The notes beneath the pieces were generated by a model. The model did not search any database. It was not told where the DNA came from and worked only from the letters and a program-made list of their open reading frames with translations. A stretch of 64,000 nucleotides of DNA, from the NCBI GenBank assembly GCA_029255685.2, contig CM055312.2, forward strand, positions 11,184,649 to 11,248,648. The letters run 5' to 3'. The translations under genes and the position numbers were made by a program. Below are positions 34,436 through 47,476 of this stretch, in pieces. Position 1 is the first letter of the stretch. The number at the start of each line of letters is the position of its first letter. Source of the DNA: Silene conica. Lineage: Eukaryota; Streptophyta; Magnoliopsida; Caryophyllales; Caryophyllaceae.

Positions 34436-34796
34436 CCACAAATCTTGATAGATCCTACATGAGAACAAAACAAATACATACAATGGAGTTGAAAAATGTA
34501 ATGAACACTTCACACTAAAAAAGAAATAAATTAGTTAATAATCTAAAACCTTAATACATTTACATTAGTGACACGTTTAGTTTTACTAACAATAGGGATG
34601 AGAAAAATTTTGATTTATAATTTTTCTCTTCCAACAAAAATATATAAAAAATTGAGGATGCGTTTATCACTTTTGAGCATCATTTTTTATTATTAATTAT
34701 CAAATATAATATAGGTATAAATATGAATTAAGGTTCATGAAATTTGACTTTTGAGCATCATTCTTTTTTCATTATTATAAAATTAATCATCATTAT
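34436..34796. other. AT-rich DNA between solo LTR and Helitron
   Basis: No gene or terminal repeat seen. A short direct repeat (CTTTTGAGCATCATT) occurs near 34671 and 34748. Confidence 0.4.
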
Positions 34797-35650
34797 TCAT
34801 TATATATATATTAAAGAATTATGTAAAATGGCTGATGTGGCGCAATGTGGTTTCAGAAAACCATTTTTCAAGCCCTCTCCTTCACTCTCACAATTTCAAT
34901 TTTTCTCGGCCAATTAAAATTAGCCATGTCAGCAACCGTGATATTCCTAGGATGACATTACATAATCACGTAATATTTAATATTTATTAATTTAATATTT
35001 ATGGAATCTTTCATACTCATCACATAATTATTGGTCATGCGTGATTGATAACAAAATATTATACATTGAGACATAATTATTGTGTCACATAATTATTGGT
35101 CATGCGTGATTGATAACAAAAATATTATTTATGGAATCTTCCATACACATCACATAATCACGTAATCTTTCTTTTTAATCAACGTAATCACGGAATCTTC
35201 AATCACGGAATCTTTGTAAAATCTTTCTCACTATTAATTTAATTGTCATATACCTTATATTTAGAAATAAATATTACTTCGGGTGAAGGGGTAACTCTAA
35301 TGAATCTCAATATTATAGCTGCAATATTACCTTAATAGATAATGTATAACTAAATGTTAACATATATAACTAAAATATACTTTAATAGTCTTCAATCACG
35401 TACTTTAATAGTCCTAGGAATATTGAAAAGATTTTAATTGGCTATTAAAATTTAGAAATATTTAACAGAATTTTGAGAAAATATTTTGAGAAATATTTAA
35501 CAGACTGCCAATTTCTCATAATATTCTCGGTTGCAGCTATTTTTTTATTCCTTATAATCCCTTCACTTCAATACCTTTTTCTTCATCTTGCATCTTTAAA
35601 CCTGTAAAACGAAATTTGTGAAATATTCTCAAATCGCAACAATTTCTGAA

Positions 35651-38600
35651 ATGACCATGATAAACGATCTTGCTATTAGTCAACTCAAATATGGAGTTAG
35701 AGTTACTCAACTAACCATTAGGGTTATTCACAGATGGTTCAGGCCTGAATTTAGCAGCAAAAACAACAAAGACAAGAATAAGAAACTCAATGCTATTGAA
35801 CTTTTATTAGTTGATTCAAAGGTATGTCTACTTCCTTTTCAAAAAATTTATTGTTTGGCACCATAAGAAATCAGAATACTATAACTGCATTAGGGAGTCC
35901 TAAAAGAGAATGAGAAGGTAATTGATTTCCCATGTCTTTATTTAATAAAAAGAAACGGTATGATTTATTTAATAAAAAAACGCAAGTCATAAACTACAAA
36001 GTATAAAGTCATTACGATCACTGAAAACAAGCTAAAGATAAGATGTTGATGTTTGTGAAAAATGGGAGCTACATAAGACGAGCATTATAATCGAACAAGT
36101 AGACGAAAAGAACAATCTCGGTAAACAAACATTGTCCAACAATCCCAAACTAAAATACTTTGTTCATCTACTTCTATTTGTTTTGAAATTAACATTCATG
36201 CCGTTAATTTTTTATTCGTATAATAGTTATTCGAGTTGGGAAAATATAGTTAGAGGATAAATAAACTAATACCGCAATCAATTAACCGGAAAATAGTTAG
36301 AGGATTAGCAGCTTCTTATTCGTCGTACACTAGGGATTTCGATATTTTTGTAAATTATTTGATGACCTTTTTTATATTAACAAAAGGAGGTTATCCAAGC
36401 AACCATTTGGAAACAATTAATTTCCTATTTCGGACCACAACTGTCTGTTGGTGAGGTTTACACCATTCGCAACTTAACAGTTGACAACAACACCGGCCTA
36501 GAGAAAGCAACCCTGCATCCATACCGCTTAAAATTTGAGTATTCATCAAAAGTTCAGGCCGTGAATGATCCAGCAATACCGTTAAGTCTATGTCGATTTG
36601 CAAATTTCAAGGACATCTTGGACGGCAGAATTTCCAATACACATTATATAGGTATTACTTTGCAATTTTAATATTTATCTTTGGTATTTTTTTATTTTTG
36701 ATCTACTGTTTTTGTTTATAAAATTTTTGATTTTTCACCTTTGCAGATGTTATAGGAAAATGTTATGAAATTGGTCCGATAACAGAAACTCAATACAAAT
36801 ATGCATGTCGTACTATTAAGCTTGAAGATTTTCAGTAACTTCATCTCTATTTATCTTGAATTCAAATATATTTCACCTTCATATATTTTATATAGGAGAG
36901 CTATATGAAATTTTTTTTGTTTAAAATTCTAGGGGAGCAAAGCTTTCTTGCACATTATGGGAACCTTTCACGGTTCAAATACCCAATGTCATTTCCAAAC
37001 TTCCCAATCCAGAACAGTCAAAGGTCATGTCATTCAATGTGTTCAGACAAAAAAATATAAAGGTATTGTAACCCATACATTATATTTTCAAAATAATTTA
37101 TATATTGAGATAAGACTTTAATATTCAACCTATTATACTTAATTGTTTAATTGCCTACGTCTAGATTTCGAGCTAAACAAACGGCAGATTATTCAAGGAA
37201 TACCAAACCCCTTTTGCATCAGACCCCATCCTTCAAAACAATCTACTATAACTAAAATTTAGATCAGTGACATTCCAAAACATATCCATCTCAAGCATAG
37301 GAAATGTCATCATGCCACTACACCACAATAATCCAAAAGAAATAATCTTTCTCAAGAATGTCATCACGAAGTCCCAGAAAATACCAGAAAACCAACACAT
37401 AACATACATACATAATACACCAAAATAACAAAATTATAAAAACCCAAGCTTTGAATCACCTAACTAAATACTCCACAGATAAAATTACGTCCCAGTACAC
37501 GACAGAAAAGACAAATCATTAACAGACACCAGCCACAATCACGTTCTGGGACTTTAAGAAACCAACATCACGTAGTTATAAGTTTGATTGTCTCTGCACC
37601 AGTTTTTGAGCTAAAGAGACACGGGCCAATTCAAGGATTTATTAAACCCCTTCTGCATGAATTTAATCCGGTTTGTTACTCCAAAACAATCTACTAGATC
37701 GTAAATTTAGCTCAAAGACTATAAAGGAATAATCTATTATAAGTTCAAGAGATGTCATTGTGCATCTACAACACCAAAGTTAATAAGAAGAACGAAATGA
37801 ATACGAAAAGTTTAGTTTAGATTGATTCCTAATTCACAATAACCTAGCAATATCACATGCGAGATACATGTGCAACAAAGTCAAATAGAATGCAGTAAAG
37901 TTAACTGTATTTGAGTATTACGGCTACTCCTATGATCCCTGCCCGACAGTCTGAGCACCCAATATGATCCTCTGAACGGATTTATATAGCTTATTGGTAA
38001 AAGGGGAAATATGTCCCAAAGTTTTTCTCTTTAAGCCCTCGACCAGACTGGTTACCTGTTGCATTTCAAAGTTTGATGAAATTGTTTTTTTTTTTATTTC
38101 GGAGCGAGTTTAATAAATAATTACTTCACAATTGATGGTCAATCTGTTATACTTAATATTCAAGTAATATTGCTTAACTGTTTAGGTAATTGGCGCATCC
38201 AAACAACTTTCATTGCTACTGTTTTAAGTCAACCCAGACATACCAGAACTCAAAGAATTTGAGCAAACGTAACACTCTTTTAGCAACTTTCTCTGGATTT
38301 GATCAGAAGTATCACTCTCTGTTTTTCAAGTCAACCCCAAACTACCAGCAACTTTCTTTTAGCTTATGGCAGCTACCCGAAATTGAAAAGTACTTTTACG
38401 CTAACTTAATTTGTTCAGTCTTTCCACTCCGGCCGCAAGCAACTCTTTGCAAATTATTGATGTGACCGACGATGACGGAAATGATGACATGACATTGGAT
38501 AGTATAAAATCGATCAGTGACATAAAAGAGAATGAGAAGGTAATTATTTCCAATGTCTTTATTTAATAAAAAGAAACGGTATGATTTATTTGTTACTTCA

Positions 38601-39041
38601 CGTCTACCGAATCCTATATTTAAACAAGGTATTTAATGCAGGAGGGCTATTATTACACGTACGCAAAAATAGTCGACCTTGACTGCACAGCTGGTTGGTA
38701 CTACGACAGCTGCAAGTTGTGTTGGACTAAGGCTACCAAAAATCAGAAGGGGAGGTGAGTTTGTTCCAGAGACAGTGGTGACAGACATCTTAATGGTTTT
38801 ACATCTAGAGTCCCCAGATCCAACTTTATTTAATTAATAATCTCCTATTTAATTTTGTTTGATTGTATTGTTTCAGAACTTCAAATGTGAGACTAATATG
38901 AATTTTATTAACTGCAGATTCCAGATTAAATTTCAAGTTTCGGACCCTTCCGATGATTTGGTATATTTTGTTGTATTTGATAGTCAAGTCATTCAATTCG
39001 TTACCGAATCAGCCACCGAGATGCTATCAAAAATTGAAAAG
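35651..39041 (+). pseudogene. RPA1-like (replication factor A, OB-fold) gene, decayed, inside Helitron 1
   Basis: Plausible exons: 35651-35821, 36387-36651, 36747-36834 and 36933-37072 encode an N-terminal OB-fold domain (QLKYGVRVTQLTIRVIHRWF, LSVGEVYTIRNLTVDNN, RFANFKDILDGRISNTHYI). Later exons ending at 38539, then 38642-38754 and 38918-39041, encode the C-terminal zinc-finger OB-fold (YAKIVDLDCTAGWYYDSCKLCW, then FQIKFQVSDPSDDLVYFVVF). The expected C-X2-C region is present (SCKLC). The middle is disrupted: an exon around 38187-38260 has a frame break just before the segment VNPDIPELKEFEQT, and 37150-38150 is non-coding filler with an internal direct repeat. In full-length RPA1 these domains bind single-stranded DNA. 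Here it is probably a relic of the Helitron-associated RPA gene. Confidence 0.72.
37170..37730. repeat. Degenerate direct repeat within the RPA-like gene
   Basis: Segments near 37170-37270 and 37600-37715 share GAGCTAAA, ATTCAAGGA, AAACCCCTT(T/C)TGCAT and CCAAAACAATCTACTA-like stretches in the same order. The repeat adds filler between two exons of the RPA-like relic. Confidence 0.6.
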
Positions 39042-39329
39042 GTAAATCTTTTATACATCGTTTTCTTTTTTATGCAACTAATATAACCACAATCTTGACT
39101 ATAATTTTCATTTTCTGTAGTATATAGAAATTAATTATCTGAATTTTGATTTTTTTAATTTATATAACTTAAATTACTTAAATTTGTATGTTATAATTTC
39201 CATTTTAACCATGTCTTAACTGTTTTATTTTAATCTTGTCTTACAATTGTGACTCCTATTAACATTATCATGTGTTAGCTTATTAACTTACCTAACTTGA
39301 AGTTCTAAAATGTGAATGTTATAATTTCC

Positions 39330-39474
<145 letters not shown>

Positions 39475-39613
39475 ATGATATTATATTTTTTTTTATTTTT
39501 AAAAAGTACACATGTTCGAATAAATAAAATTGGTTATATAATAAGTAAAATTTATAGTTATCTTTAAAAATAAGTGTACACAACCCCGTAATTTTTCACG
39601 GGTGTTACACTAG

Positions 39614-41596
39614 TATAAACATAAATACGGAATAAGGAGAAATGAAATGTATCAAGTTTGCTTGATTGCTAATGATTGCTAATAATTATAATTTTTATTT
39701 TTTTTATTTACAAAATCCACTTTATACAAGAGTGATTTAAGATATTATCTTATGTAATTAAATATGACAAATAGATTATGCTGGATAGTTTGACTTGCTT
39801 TTCATTATATTTATAGATAGATTATAGATTTTTTATTTAGATTATAGAGTTATAGATTTTTCTCAGTATTATGAAGTCTAATATAGACATAAATATGGTG
39901 TAATGAGAAATGAAATGGGAAAGACTTGCTTTGTTATTGTTATTACTACTACTACTACAATACATAAATAGATTAATAACCAAATTTATGAGAGAAAAAT
40001 AAAGGGTTTATGTTAGTTTTTTTGTGATCGCAACTACAATTTTATTTTATTTTTATTTTTTCGGTACTTATAAGCATGTGACAGTTTTGGAGATAAATAA
40101 CTTTTTAATGCATAGATGAATAAGTATTAACCACTATAATAAAAATGACATGTGAATTAAAATTAAATGTTTTAATTAGCCTTTTAATTATATTATATAA
40201 ATTTTACCTTAGTTACGTGCCTTTTGTATTTTTTTCCTCTTTAGATTAAACATGTGATATTTTGTCTTATTTGCATTCACATACATTTCATGATACTTTA
40301 AAGTTCATATAAAAAATATATTGACCAAAAGGTAAAACATCAATATGCAAAAACTTAACAAACAAATCAAAACATTGTCACATGTAAATCATTAAAATTA
40401 AACCAAATGAAAAATCTGAATTCAAATATAAATCAAAGAATTTATAAAACAATAACATAACAAATTAAAATATTCTTTATTCTACATAACAACAAAAATA
40501 CTCAACAATAATACTTAATTTACTCAATATAATCAAATAAATAAATAAACCCATAAAATATACGTAGTAATACACATCTTAGAAACTCATAGGCAAATGA
40601 GCAATAGATTTTAAATAAATATTTTGAATAGAAACTATAGGGGTTTTATAGCCATTCTACAATCATAGACTCTCATATTTTAATTTTGTTTTTAATTTAT
40701 TTTGTTGTATTATTAAATTAGATAATATATAGCTGAGCAATTTAAGAGGTGAATTAAATAAGGAAAAATATTGATGAGTATTATGGGGATTAAGTAGTAT
40801 AAAAAATCTAATTAAACTATTAACACATTATATTACAAAATTTAATTAAATATGAATAAATTTTAATTAATTTGGTGGGTGAAATATTATGAATAATTTT
40901 AATCAATTTATTATGATGTTTAATTAAAATAATGAATTGAATAGGAGAAAGTGTTAATAAAAATGGTGGGTGTTAAGTAATATGAAGAATTTTAAGTTAT
41001 TAACATGCTTTAGTACCAAATTTCAACTAACATGTCAATTTTAATTATAAATTATGACATTTATTTACATGTTTTATTATAAAAGTTCAACTAAAATGTC
41101 AATATTAATTATAAATTATGAAATTTTCATGTAAATTTGTAGAATAGAGTTACATAAATTAAATTAATTTATAGAAAATTGAATTAAATCTATAAAATAA
41201 GACAATTACGTGGCAATGAATTTACGTGGCATTTTTGGATCCTACGTGGCTTTGTCTACGTGACGTTTATTAGTCATTTTAGGGCAGCCTTTTAATTATA
41301 TTTTATAGATTTGTTAAGAGAAAAACTGAAATAAACTTAACTGAATGAAGCTGATCAGAACTGAGCTAAATTAAGTTATAATGGTATTTTTACTCTATTG
41401 GGGTCTCGTCTAGACAAGTTGTTTAAGGCGAATTTATAAAAAAAAAATTATTCGGATTACAACTATTGGACCTTCTCTTTTCTGACTCTTTGATATGAAA
41501 CAAATACAAGTCTACAAATAGTTTTTCTGAGAATGTCCTTTATAAATTAAATCTAAAATATATCGTCTAATCGTATTAATAAAAAACTCGATAAAT
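39614..41596. other. AT-rich DNA without a recognised gene
   Basis: Very AT-rich. Two similar stretches, GCCTTTTAATTATATT at about 40180 and 41287, may be 5' ends of minus-strand Helitrons. Next to the second is a cluster of ACGTG boxes (41208-41270). No 3' Helitron end was found here, so I do not call an element. Confidence 0.4.
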
Positions 41597-42082
41597 GTAG
41601 ATTTACTGAACCTAAAATAATTACAATTTTCTCTAACTCTATAAATGCAAAGGAGACGCTGACTCACTATCAAGCTCACGAGTACGGAAATCCCAGCTAC
41701 TAAGATTACAGAGATTCTGCAGGTAATCATGTCAATTTCCTCTCCCTGTTCGAACATATTTCGACAGCAATTATTTAAGATTACAACTATTGGATCCAAC
41801 TCTTTTGATATAAACTCTAAAACAATTACAATTTTCTCTAACTCTCTATAAATGCAGACGCTGACTTGCTACAATCAAGATTAAGATTACAAAGATTTTT
41901 CGGGTAATCACATCAATTCCCTTTCCCTGTTCGAACATTGATCAGCAGTAAGATTTACTGAACCTAAAATAATTACAAATTTCTCTAACTCTGTATAAAT
42001 GCAAAGGAGACGCTAACTCACTATTAAGATCACGATTACGGAGATCCCAGCTGCTAAGATTACGGAGATTCTTCGGCTGCTA
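41597..42082. repeat. Three degenerate tandem repeats
   Basis: Units near 41597-41770, 41812-41951 and 41952-42082 share GATTTACTGAACCTAAAATA (units 1 and 3), AATTACAATTTTCTCTAACT, ATAAATGCA, GACGCTGACT and CGGAGAT/CAAAGAT with GGTAATCA. The minus-strand frame at 41512-41799 (95 codons) lies over unit 1; I do not recognise it. Confidence 0.65.
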
Positions 42083-42118
42083 AAATAATGTCGGAATGGT
42101 TGGATTATATTCTACTAA
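42083..42118 (+). repeat. Left remnant of backbone repeat copy 3
   Basis: AATGTCGGAATGGTTGGATT and ATATTCTACTA match backbone copy 2 near 7740-7775. The match stops at 42118 where a Helitron begins and resumes at 56159 (TAGGTGATAAGTATAACACA), 14 kb away. Confidence 0.7.
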
Positions 42119-42926
42119 TCATCATATCTTATCTATATAAATTCTGAAACATTTATTAGGCTCTGGTTGCGCCACATCATTCATCCAAGTTTTTTTTTTT
42201 TTAATTCACTCAAGTGGGTCCCGCATAATACTTTATGATTTCTCTGCACAATAACCGCCTAATATTTTACGTATTCCAAATAAATTCCTAAAATCGTTGA
42301 TTACGAAACATTACGAACATTTTTAAATAAATCAATTAATTAGAAATACACATTGTGATAATTAGACCACAATTTATTTAGATGATTAGAATATTATGAT
42401 TAATAACAATTTACAACAATAAAAAATCGAACATACAAAATTTTAAACAAGATTAAAATAACGTGATATTAATATACAATCAGGAAAAAGAAATTATAAA
42501 CTCCTCCACGCAAATTATAATCTGATTATGAGTTAGCGTAATAAAAATTATAAACTACTCCACGCAAATTATAATCTGATTATGAGTTAATGGCGTAATT
42601 ACATGATCGAAATTTCAAGTACAAAAACTCCTCCACGCAAATTATAATCTGATTATGAGTTAATGGCGTAATTACATGATCAAAATTTCAAGTACAATTT
42701 TCATGACAGTACTAAATTAAAATAACAATAAGAATAAATTAAAATAACAATAACGTCAAAAAAAAAAACTTAATAATGTCAATGATATTACAAAAATCTT
42801 AATCAATTATAGCATATAGCCTAAAATTTCATCATCAAAAATATATTCGGATTATTAATATAACTATTTAAAATAACAATATTATTAAAACGACCCCGTG
42901 CATTTTTGCACGGGGTTAAAAACTAG
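42119..42926 (+). mobile_element. Helitron 3 (short, non-autonomous)
   Basis: Likely starts at TCATCATATCTTATC (preceded by A). It ends with a strong hairpin, ACCCCGTGCATTTTTGCACG with GGGT completing the stem, then TAAAAACTAG, followed by T. The hairpin, CTAG and T are textbook Helitron 3' features. There is no coding capacity. Direct repeats (CTCCACGCAAATTATAATCT, three times near 42500-42650) lie inside. The exact 5' end is less certain than the 3' end; TCTATATAAATTC at 42132 is an alternative. Confidence 0.72.
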
Positions 42927-43551
42927 TATTATATTAAAACATAAAACCAACCACTCCATCTGTCGCCACGTGTCACCCCTCATTCATTCGACCTGTGTCA
43001 GCTACAAAAAAAACTACTCCCTTGCCATATTCCGAAAATATTCAATTGCCATATTCCGAAAATACCAATTGCCATTTTCGGAAAATACCAATTGCCGTAT
43101 TCTGAAATTATTTTTAATAATTTTTCTTCAAATAACTCAATTAACTGAATCATGCGCGCCCGAAAAAAACGGAAGTTCCAAAAATACCTATTACCATATA
43201 TTAAATGATGTTAATTGCCAAAATTCGAAAATAACATCTGCCATTTTAATTAATTTTTTTCTCTCAAATAACCGAATCATGCGCGCCCAAAAAACGGAAA
43301 ATCCAAAAATACATGTTACCATATTTAAATGACGTTAATGGCCATATTCCGAAAATATCATCTGCCATATTCCGAAAATACCATCGGCCATATTTTGATA
43401 GTATTTTTAATTTTTTTAATAACTCCATTAAAATGAATCACGTGCGCCCAAAAAAACGAAAAAATTTCAGAAAAATCATCACTATATCATCATCATTATC
43501 ATTATCATCATTATCGTTATCATCATTATATCATCATTATCATTATCATTA
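42927..43551. repeat. Degenerate CCATATTCCGAAAATA repeats, left block
   Basis: At least eight scattered copies of a motif like TTGCCATATTCCGAAAATAC, in loose tandem, alternating with GAATCATGCGCGCCC(A/G)AAAAA. A (TCATTA)n run precedes Helitron 2. Overlapping + strand frames (42898-43332, 43313-43639) are low-complexity and not taken as genes. The block resumes after Helitron 2 at 45990. Confidence 0.6.
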
Positions 43552-45975
43552 TCATTATATATATATTAAAGAATCATGTAAAATTGCTGACGTGGCGCAA
43601 TGTGGTTTCAGAAAACCTATTTTCAAGCCCTCTCATTAACTCTCACAGATTCATTTTTTCTCGACCAATTAGAACTAAGATAACTGCCATGTCATCAACC
43701 GTGATAATTAATTTAATGATTGAAATCTTCCATGATAATCACGTGATATTATTAGTCATGTCAATTGCCAAACAAAAACAGAAACAAAAAGATTCCCCCC
43801 GTGAAAATTGGCAAACTTATTGTTTTTGTTTAGTAATTCATACTCCCTCTGATTTCCTGTGTTGTTCCCTTTTGATTTTAACCCAAAAATTAAGAAAATC
43901 AATTTGGACCACAAAACACACATGACCCCACTTAAAATTAATTTTGGACCACACAAATTTGTCTAAAAGAGAAAAGAGGGAACATCATGTAATTAGACCA
44001 AAACGGAAAGAGGGAACATCATAGGAAATTGAAGGGAGTGTTTTTTTTATTCTACAAAATCTTTTCGACTGCCAATTTCCCATAAAATATTTTATAATTA
44101 ATATGGAAAATTGTGATCTATAATTATTCTAATTTTATAATTTATAATTGAGTTTTTTGTCTGATAACACCTAACATTTACACTGTCTTTAGAAATAGTA
44201 CCTAAAGTTATTTTTTTTGCCCAACAACACCTAACATTTTCTGTATTTTGTCTAATAACACCAAAATCAGTTTTCCGTCAAAAAAAGTCGAGATTCAGTC
44301 TTGACTAACGATGAAGTTGATTTGACCCTATTTCTTCATTCTTTCTTTTCCACTTAATGGTGCATTGTAAAAGTAATTGACAATGAATCGTATTCTTAAG
44401 TGACTTATTTTCATTCAACAAGCCATTTATAACACTTTTTTTTGCCAATAACTCATATCTTCATCAATCCACTTGAAAAAGCAACACCCACGCAAACCCG
44501 TCTTTGGATGAGCTCGAATAGGACATTGGGTTGAAAGGATGGTGAGAGAAAAGGAGAAAATCGGACAAAGTAAGCCCAATTTGGGGTTTTAATTTCAAAA
44601 TTGAGGAATTAAATAACTAAGTGGAGGTTACATAAATATTTAATTGGACAAAAATTAAGTTTAATTGAAGGGAAATTAGCAAAAGGGGAAATTGGGTTTA
44701 GAAAAGGATGATGAAGAGGGTAATTAAATGCATCAAGGGAAAAGAAAAAAGCGTCAAATCAAATTTACCGTTAGTCAAGACGGAATCTTGACTTTTTTTG
44801 ACGGAAAACTGATTTTGGTGTTATTAGACAAAAAACGGATAATGTTAGGTGTTGTTGGGCAAAAAAAATAACTTTAGGTACTATTTCTACAGACAGTGTA
44901 AATGTTAGGTGTTATATGACAAAAAACTCTTTATAATTTCACAAATTATGTAAACATATTATTAATTTAATAATTGGAATCTTCCATGATAATCACGTAA
45001 TCACGTGATATTATTAGTCATATGATTGTACAAGGCATGGCCTATTTTCAATAACTAGCATAATAAATTATGTAAAACTCGAGAATGTATTTGTTACTTT
45101 ATTATTAGCTTATCAACTACCTGTAACTTTTTAGCATCCTCAGCATCCATACTAAGTTGCTTCTGCAATTCCTGTATTTTTAGTGAATAGTCGGTTTTGA
45201 CATTTTAGTACTTCACTCAGATGAAGAATAGAGGACATCACAGCTGCAACAAAAAGATTCTCATCTACACTTACTTTGGATATCACGGCTAAAATTGGCC
45301 TACTTATTGTTTTTGTTTATTAATTCATATTTTTTTATTCTAAAAAGTCTTCTCGACTGCCAATTTCCCATAAAATATTTTATAATTAATATGGAAAATT
45401 TATAATTTATAACTACTCTAATTTTATAATTTATAATTTCACAAATTATGTAAACATATTATTAATTTAATGATTGAAATCTTCCATGATAATCAAGTAA
45501 TCACATAAACTATAAATTTGTCTTAGATTTTCCTTATTTGATACAATATTTAATTTTAATTTGATGCAACTAATATAACCACAATCTTTGACTATAATTT
45601 TCATTTTCTGTAGTATATAGAATTTAATTATCTTAATTTTGATTTTTTTTATAATTTATATAACTTAAATTACTTAAATTTGGATGTTATAATTTTCTTT
45701 TTTAACTATGGCTTAATTGTTTCATTTTAATCATGTCTTACGGTTGTGACGACTCCTATTAACATTATCATCTGTTAGTTTATTAACTTACCTAACTTGA
45801 AATTCTCAAATGTGAATGTTATAATTTCCGTATATATATTTTAATATATATAATGATATTATATTATTTATTTTTTTTATTTTTAAAAAGTACACATGTT
45901 CGAATAAATAGAATTATAGTCATCTTTAGAAATAAGTTTACACAACCCCGTGATTTTTCACGAGTGTTACACTAA
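43552..45975 (+). mobile_element. Helitron 2, non-autonomous
   Basis: Starts TCATTATATATATATTAAAG (after A) and ends CCCCGTGATTTTTCACGAG then ACACTAA, followed by T. It has the same ends as Helitron 1. It contains a Mutator-like MITE at 44150-44929 and an internal direct duplication: about 44060-44150 continued at 44930-45010 matches 45355-45500, both with GACTGCCAATTTCCCATAAA and TCTTCCATGATAATCA. No coding capacity is seen. Confidence 0.82.
44150..44929. mobile_element. Mutator-like MITE with about 165-bp inverted repeats
   Basis: A 780-bp element flanked by a 9-bp duplication TTTATAATT (44141-44149 and 44930-44938). Inverted ends begin GAGTTTTTTGTC and include CTAACATTTACACTGTCT, AACACCAAAATCAGTTTTCC and AAGTC(G/A)AGATTC. 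The second, uninterrupted copy of this part of Helitron 2 (about 45410-45445) preserves the empty site. There is no transposase. Confidence 0.88.
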
Positions 45976-47476
45976 TACATATTCAATTCAATTTTATATT
46001 TAATTCCGAAAATACTTATTACCATATTTAAATGACGTTAATTGCCATATTCCGACAATATTCATTTACCATATAACCATGCGTTAACAAATGAATTAAA
46101 TGTTTACAAAAATAATGCAGATCCGATGCCGTAAATCAGTTTATTTCCGCAAATTCAGGCCATATAATATAATTACCATATATTAACTCCATGAATCTCG
46201 CCATTTAATAATTATCATATATTATTTCCGCAAATTTCACGCCATATAATTTAATTACCATATATTATTTGGAGTGTATAATATTTGAATTGATATACTC
46301 TTTTGTGTGTGTATATATAGAGTATATTTGACAAACATCGCCATAACAAGAGAAAAGTTGTAGCACGTTTCTTTTTTTTTTTTTGAGAAAATCCATCCTC
46401 ACGTCAAAAGTCAAAACTGCCCATTAACCTTCAAACTTATTCACTTTTTACCCTCAATCCAAGATTTATCAAAGCATCCTCTATCATTATCGATGCACAC
46501 TCCATCAAATATATTAATGTTCAAGAAAAGGTTACTCCGTATATATTATGGACAACCCTGTTCAGCTTTCCGTTAACTGATAGGAGTATTAGTGAAGGGA
46601 AAGGTATGTAACTATTTTTATATAGTTGTAGAAAATTATAAAATTAAATCTAATGTAACCTAATTTACTTATGTGTTTACAGGACACATACAAGCATCAT
46701 TCTCGCCCTACACGTAAAAGCTTGATGAAAAAAATTGTGGATGAAATAGTGATGGATACGTTTTCTCATAAATGGAGGTGTTCGTAAATATTGTTTCACA
46801 ACACATATTAACAAGGTGAGTAGCTTGAAAAAATAACCGCGTGGACTCAGGATTCCAATTTCACGGATATATTAGAGAAAAACCTTTGAGACCTACGCTA
46901 CTTTGGTTACATCGTTCTTTTACTAGACTTAGTGCAAATAATAATATATCCGTGAAATTTTAATAATAATGAAAATAATCATCATTAATTCGTACATGCA
47001 CAAACGTTACGGTGAAAATTTTAATCCGTATACAATAAAGAGAGCAACCGATGAAGAATAAGGGTGCAAAGTTTTTTTAAGGGTGCAAAGTTGATACCAT
47101 CGAGTTAGCTATTCAGTAAGTTGCTTGTATATAAACTCAATTGTGTAATTTGTGTTTATCACATTGCTTTTTTAAACCATTATTGTATTATTCAGTCATA
47201 CTAAGTTCAATTTGCCTTTGTAGAGCATTTACTTTATGGTTAAAAAAAAAATTAAGGGTATAGTGTACATCTTAGCCAGGTCGATCAAGACCAGGACAGA
47301 CAATTGTTTTCTTTGATGATTTAAAGTGTTGTACATAAATCGCCTATCAACCGTTGGGAACAAAAATATAGGTTTCCTTCAAGTCGTCCCACGTAAAACA
47401 TAGAAAGATAAGTGTTTGCAAAATATGTTGATACTTTTCGGACAGTATTATAACGTAACAACTAATTATTGATATG
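45976..47476. other. AT-rich DNA; continuation of the CCATATTCCGAAAATA block, no gene
   Basis: 45990-46265 continues the repeat seen before Helitron 2 (TTGCCATATTCCGACAATA, then ATATAATTTAATTACCATAT units). An 18-base perfect inverted repeat lies at 46857-46874 and 46942-46959. A possible exon-like stretch starts after TTTACAG near 46682, but I cannot identify it. GGGTGCAAAGTT is directly repeated near 47060-47090. Confidence 0.4.

Noticed and set aside
38190-38465. 91-codon frame in the RPA-like region
   Set aside because: Out of frame with the RPA-like segments it overlaps; likely an effect of the decayed exon.
40170-41320. Minus-strand Helitron between two GCCTTTTAATTATATT stretches
   Set aside because: Only 5'-like ends seen; no hairpin plus CTAG terminus on the minus strand in this stretch.
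43313-43925. Pair of overlapping + strand ORFs at the start of Helitron 2
   Set aside because: They cross the Helitron boundary and the (ATC)n-rich run; no conserved domain.
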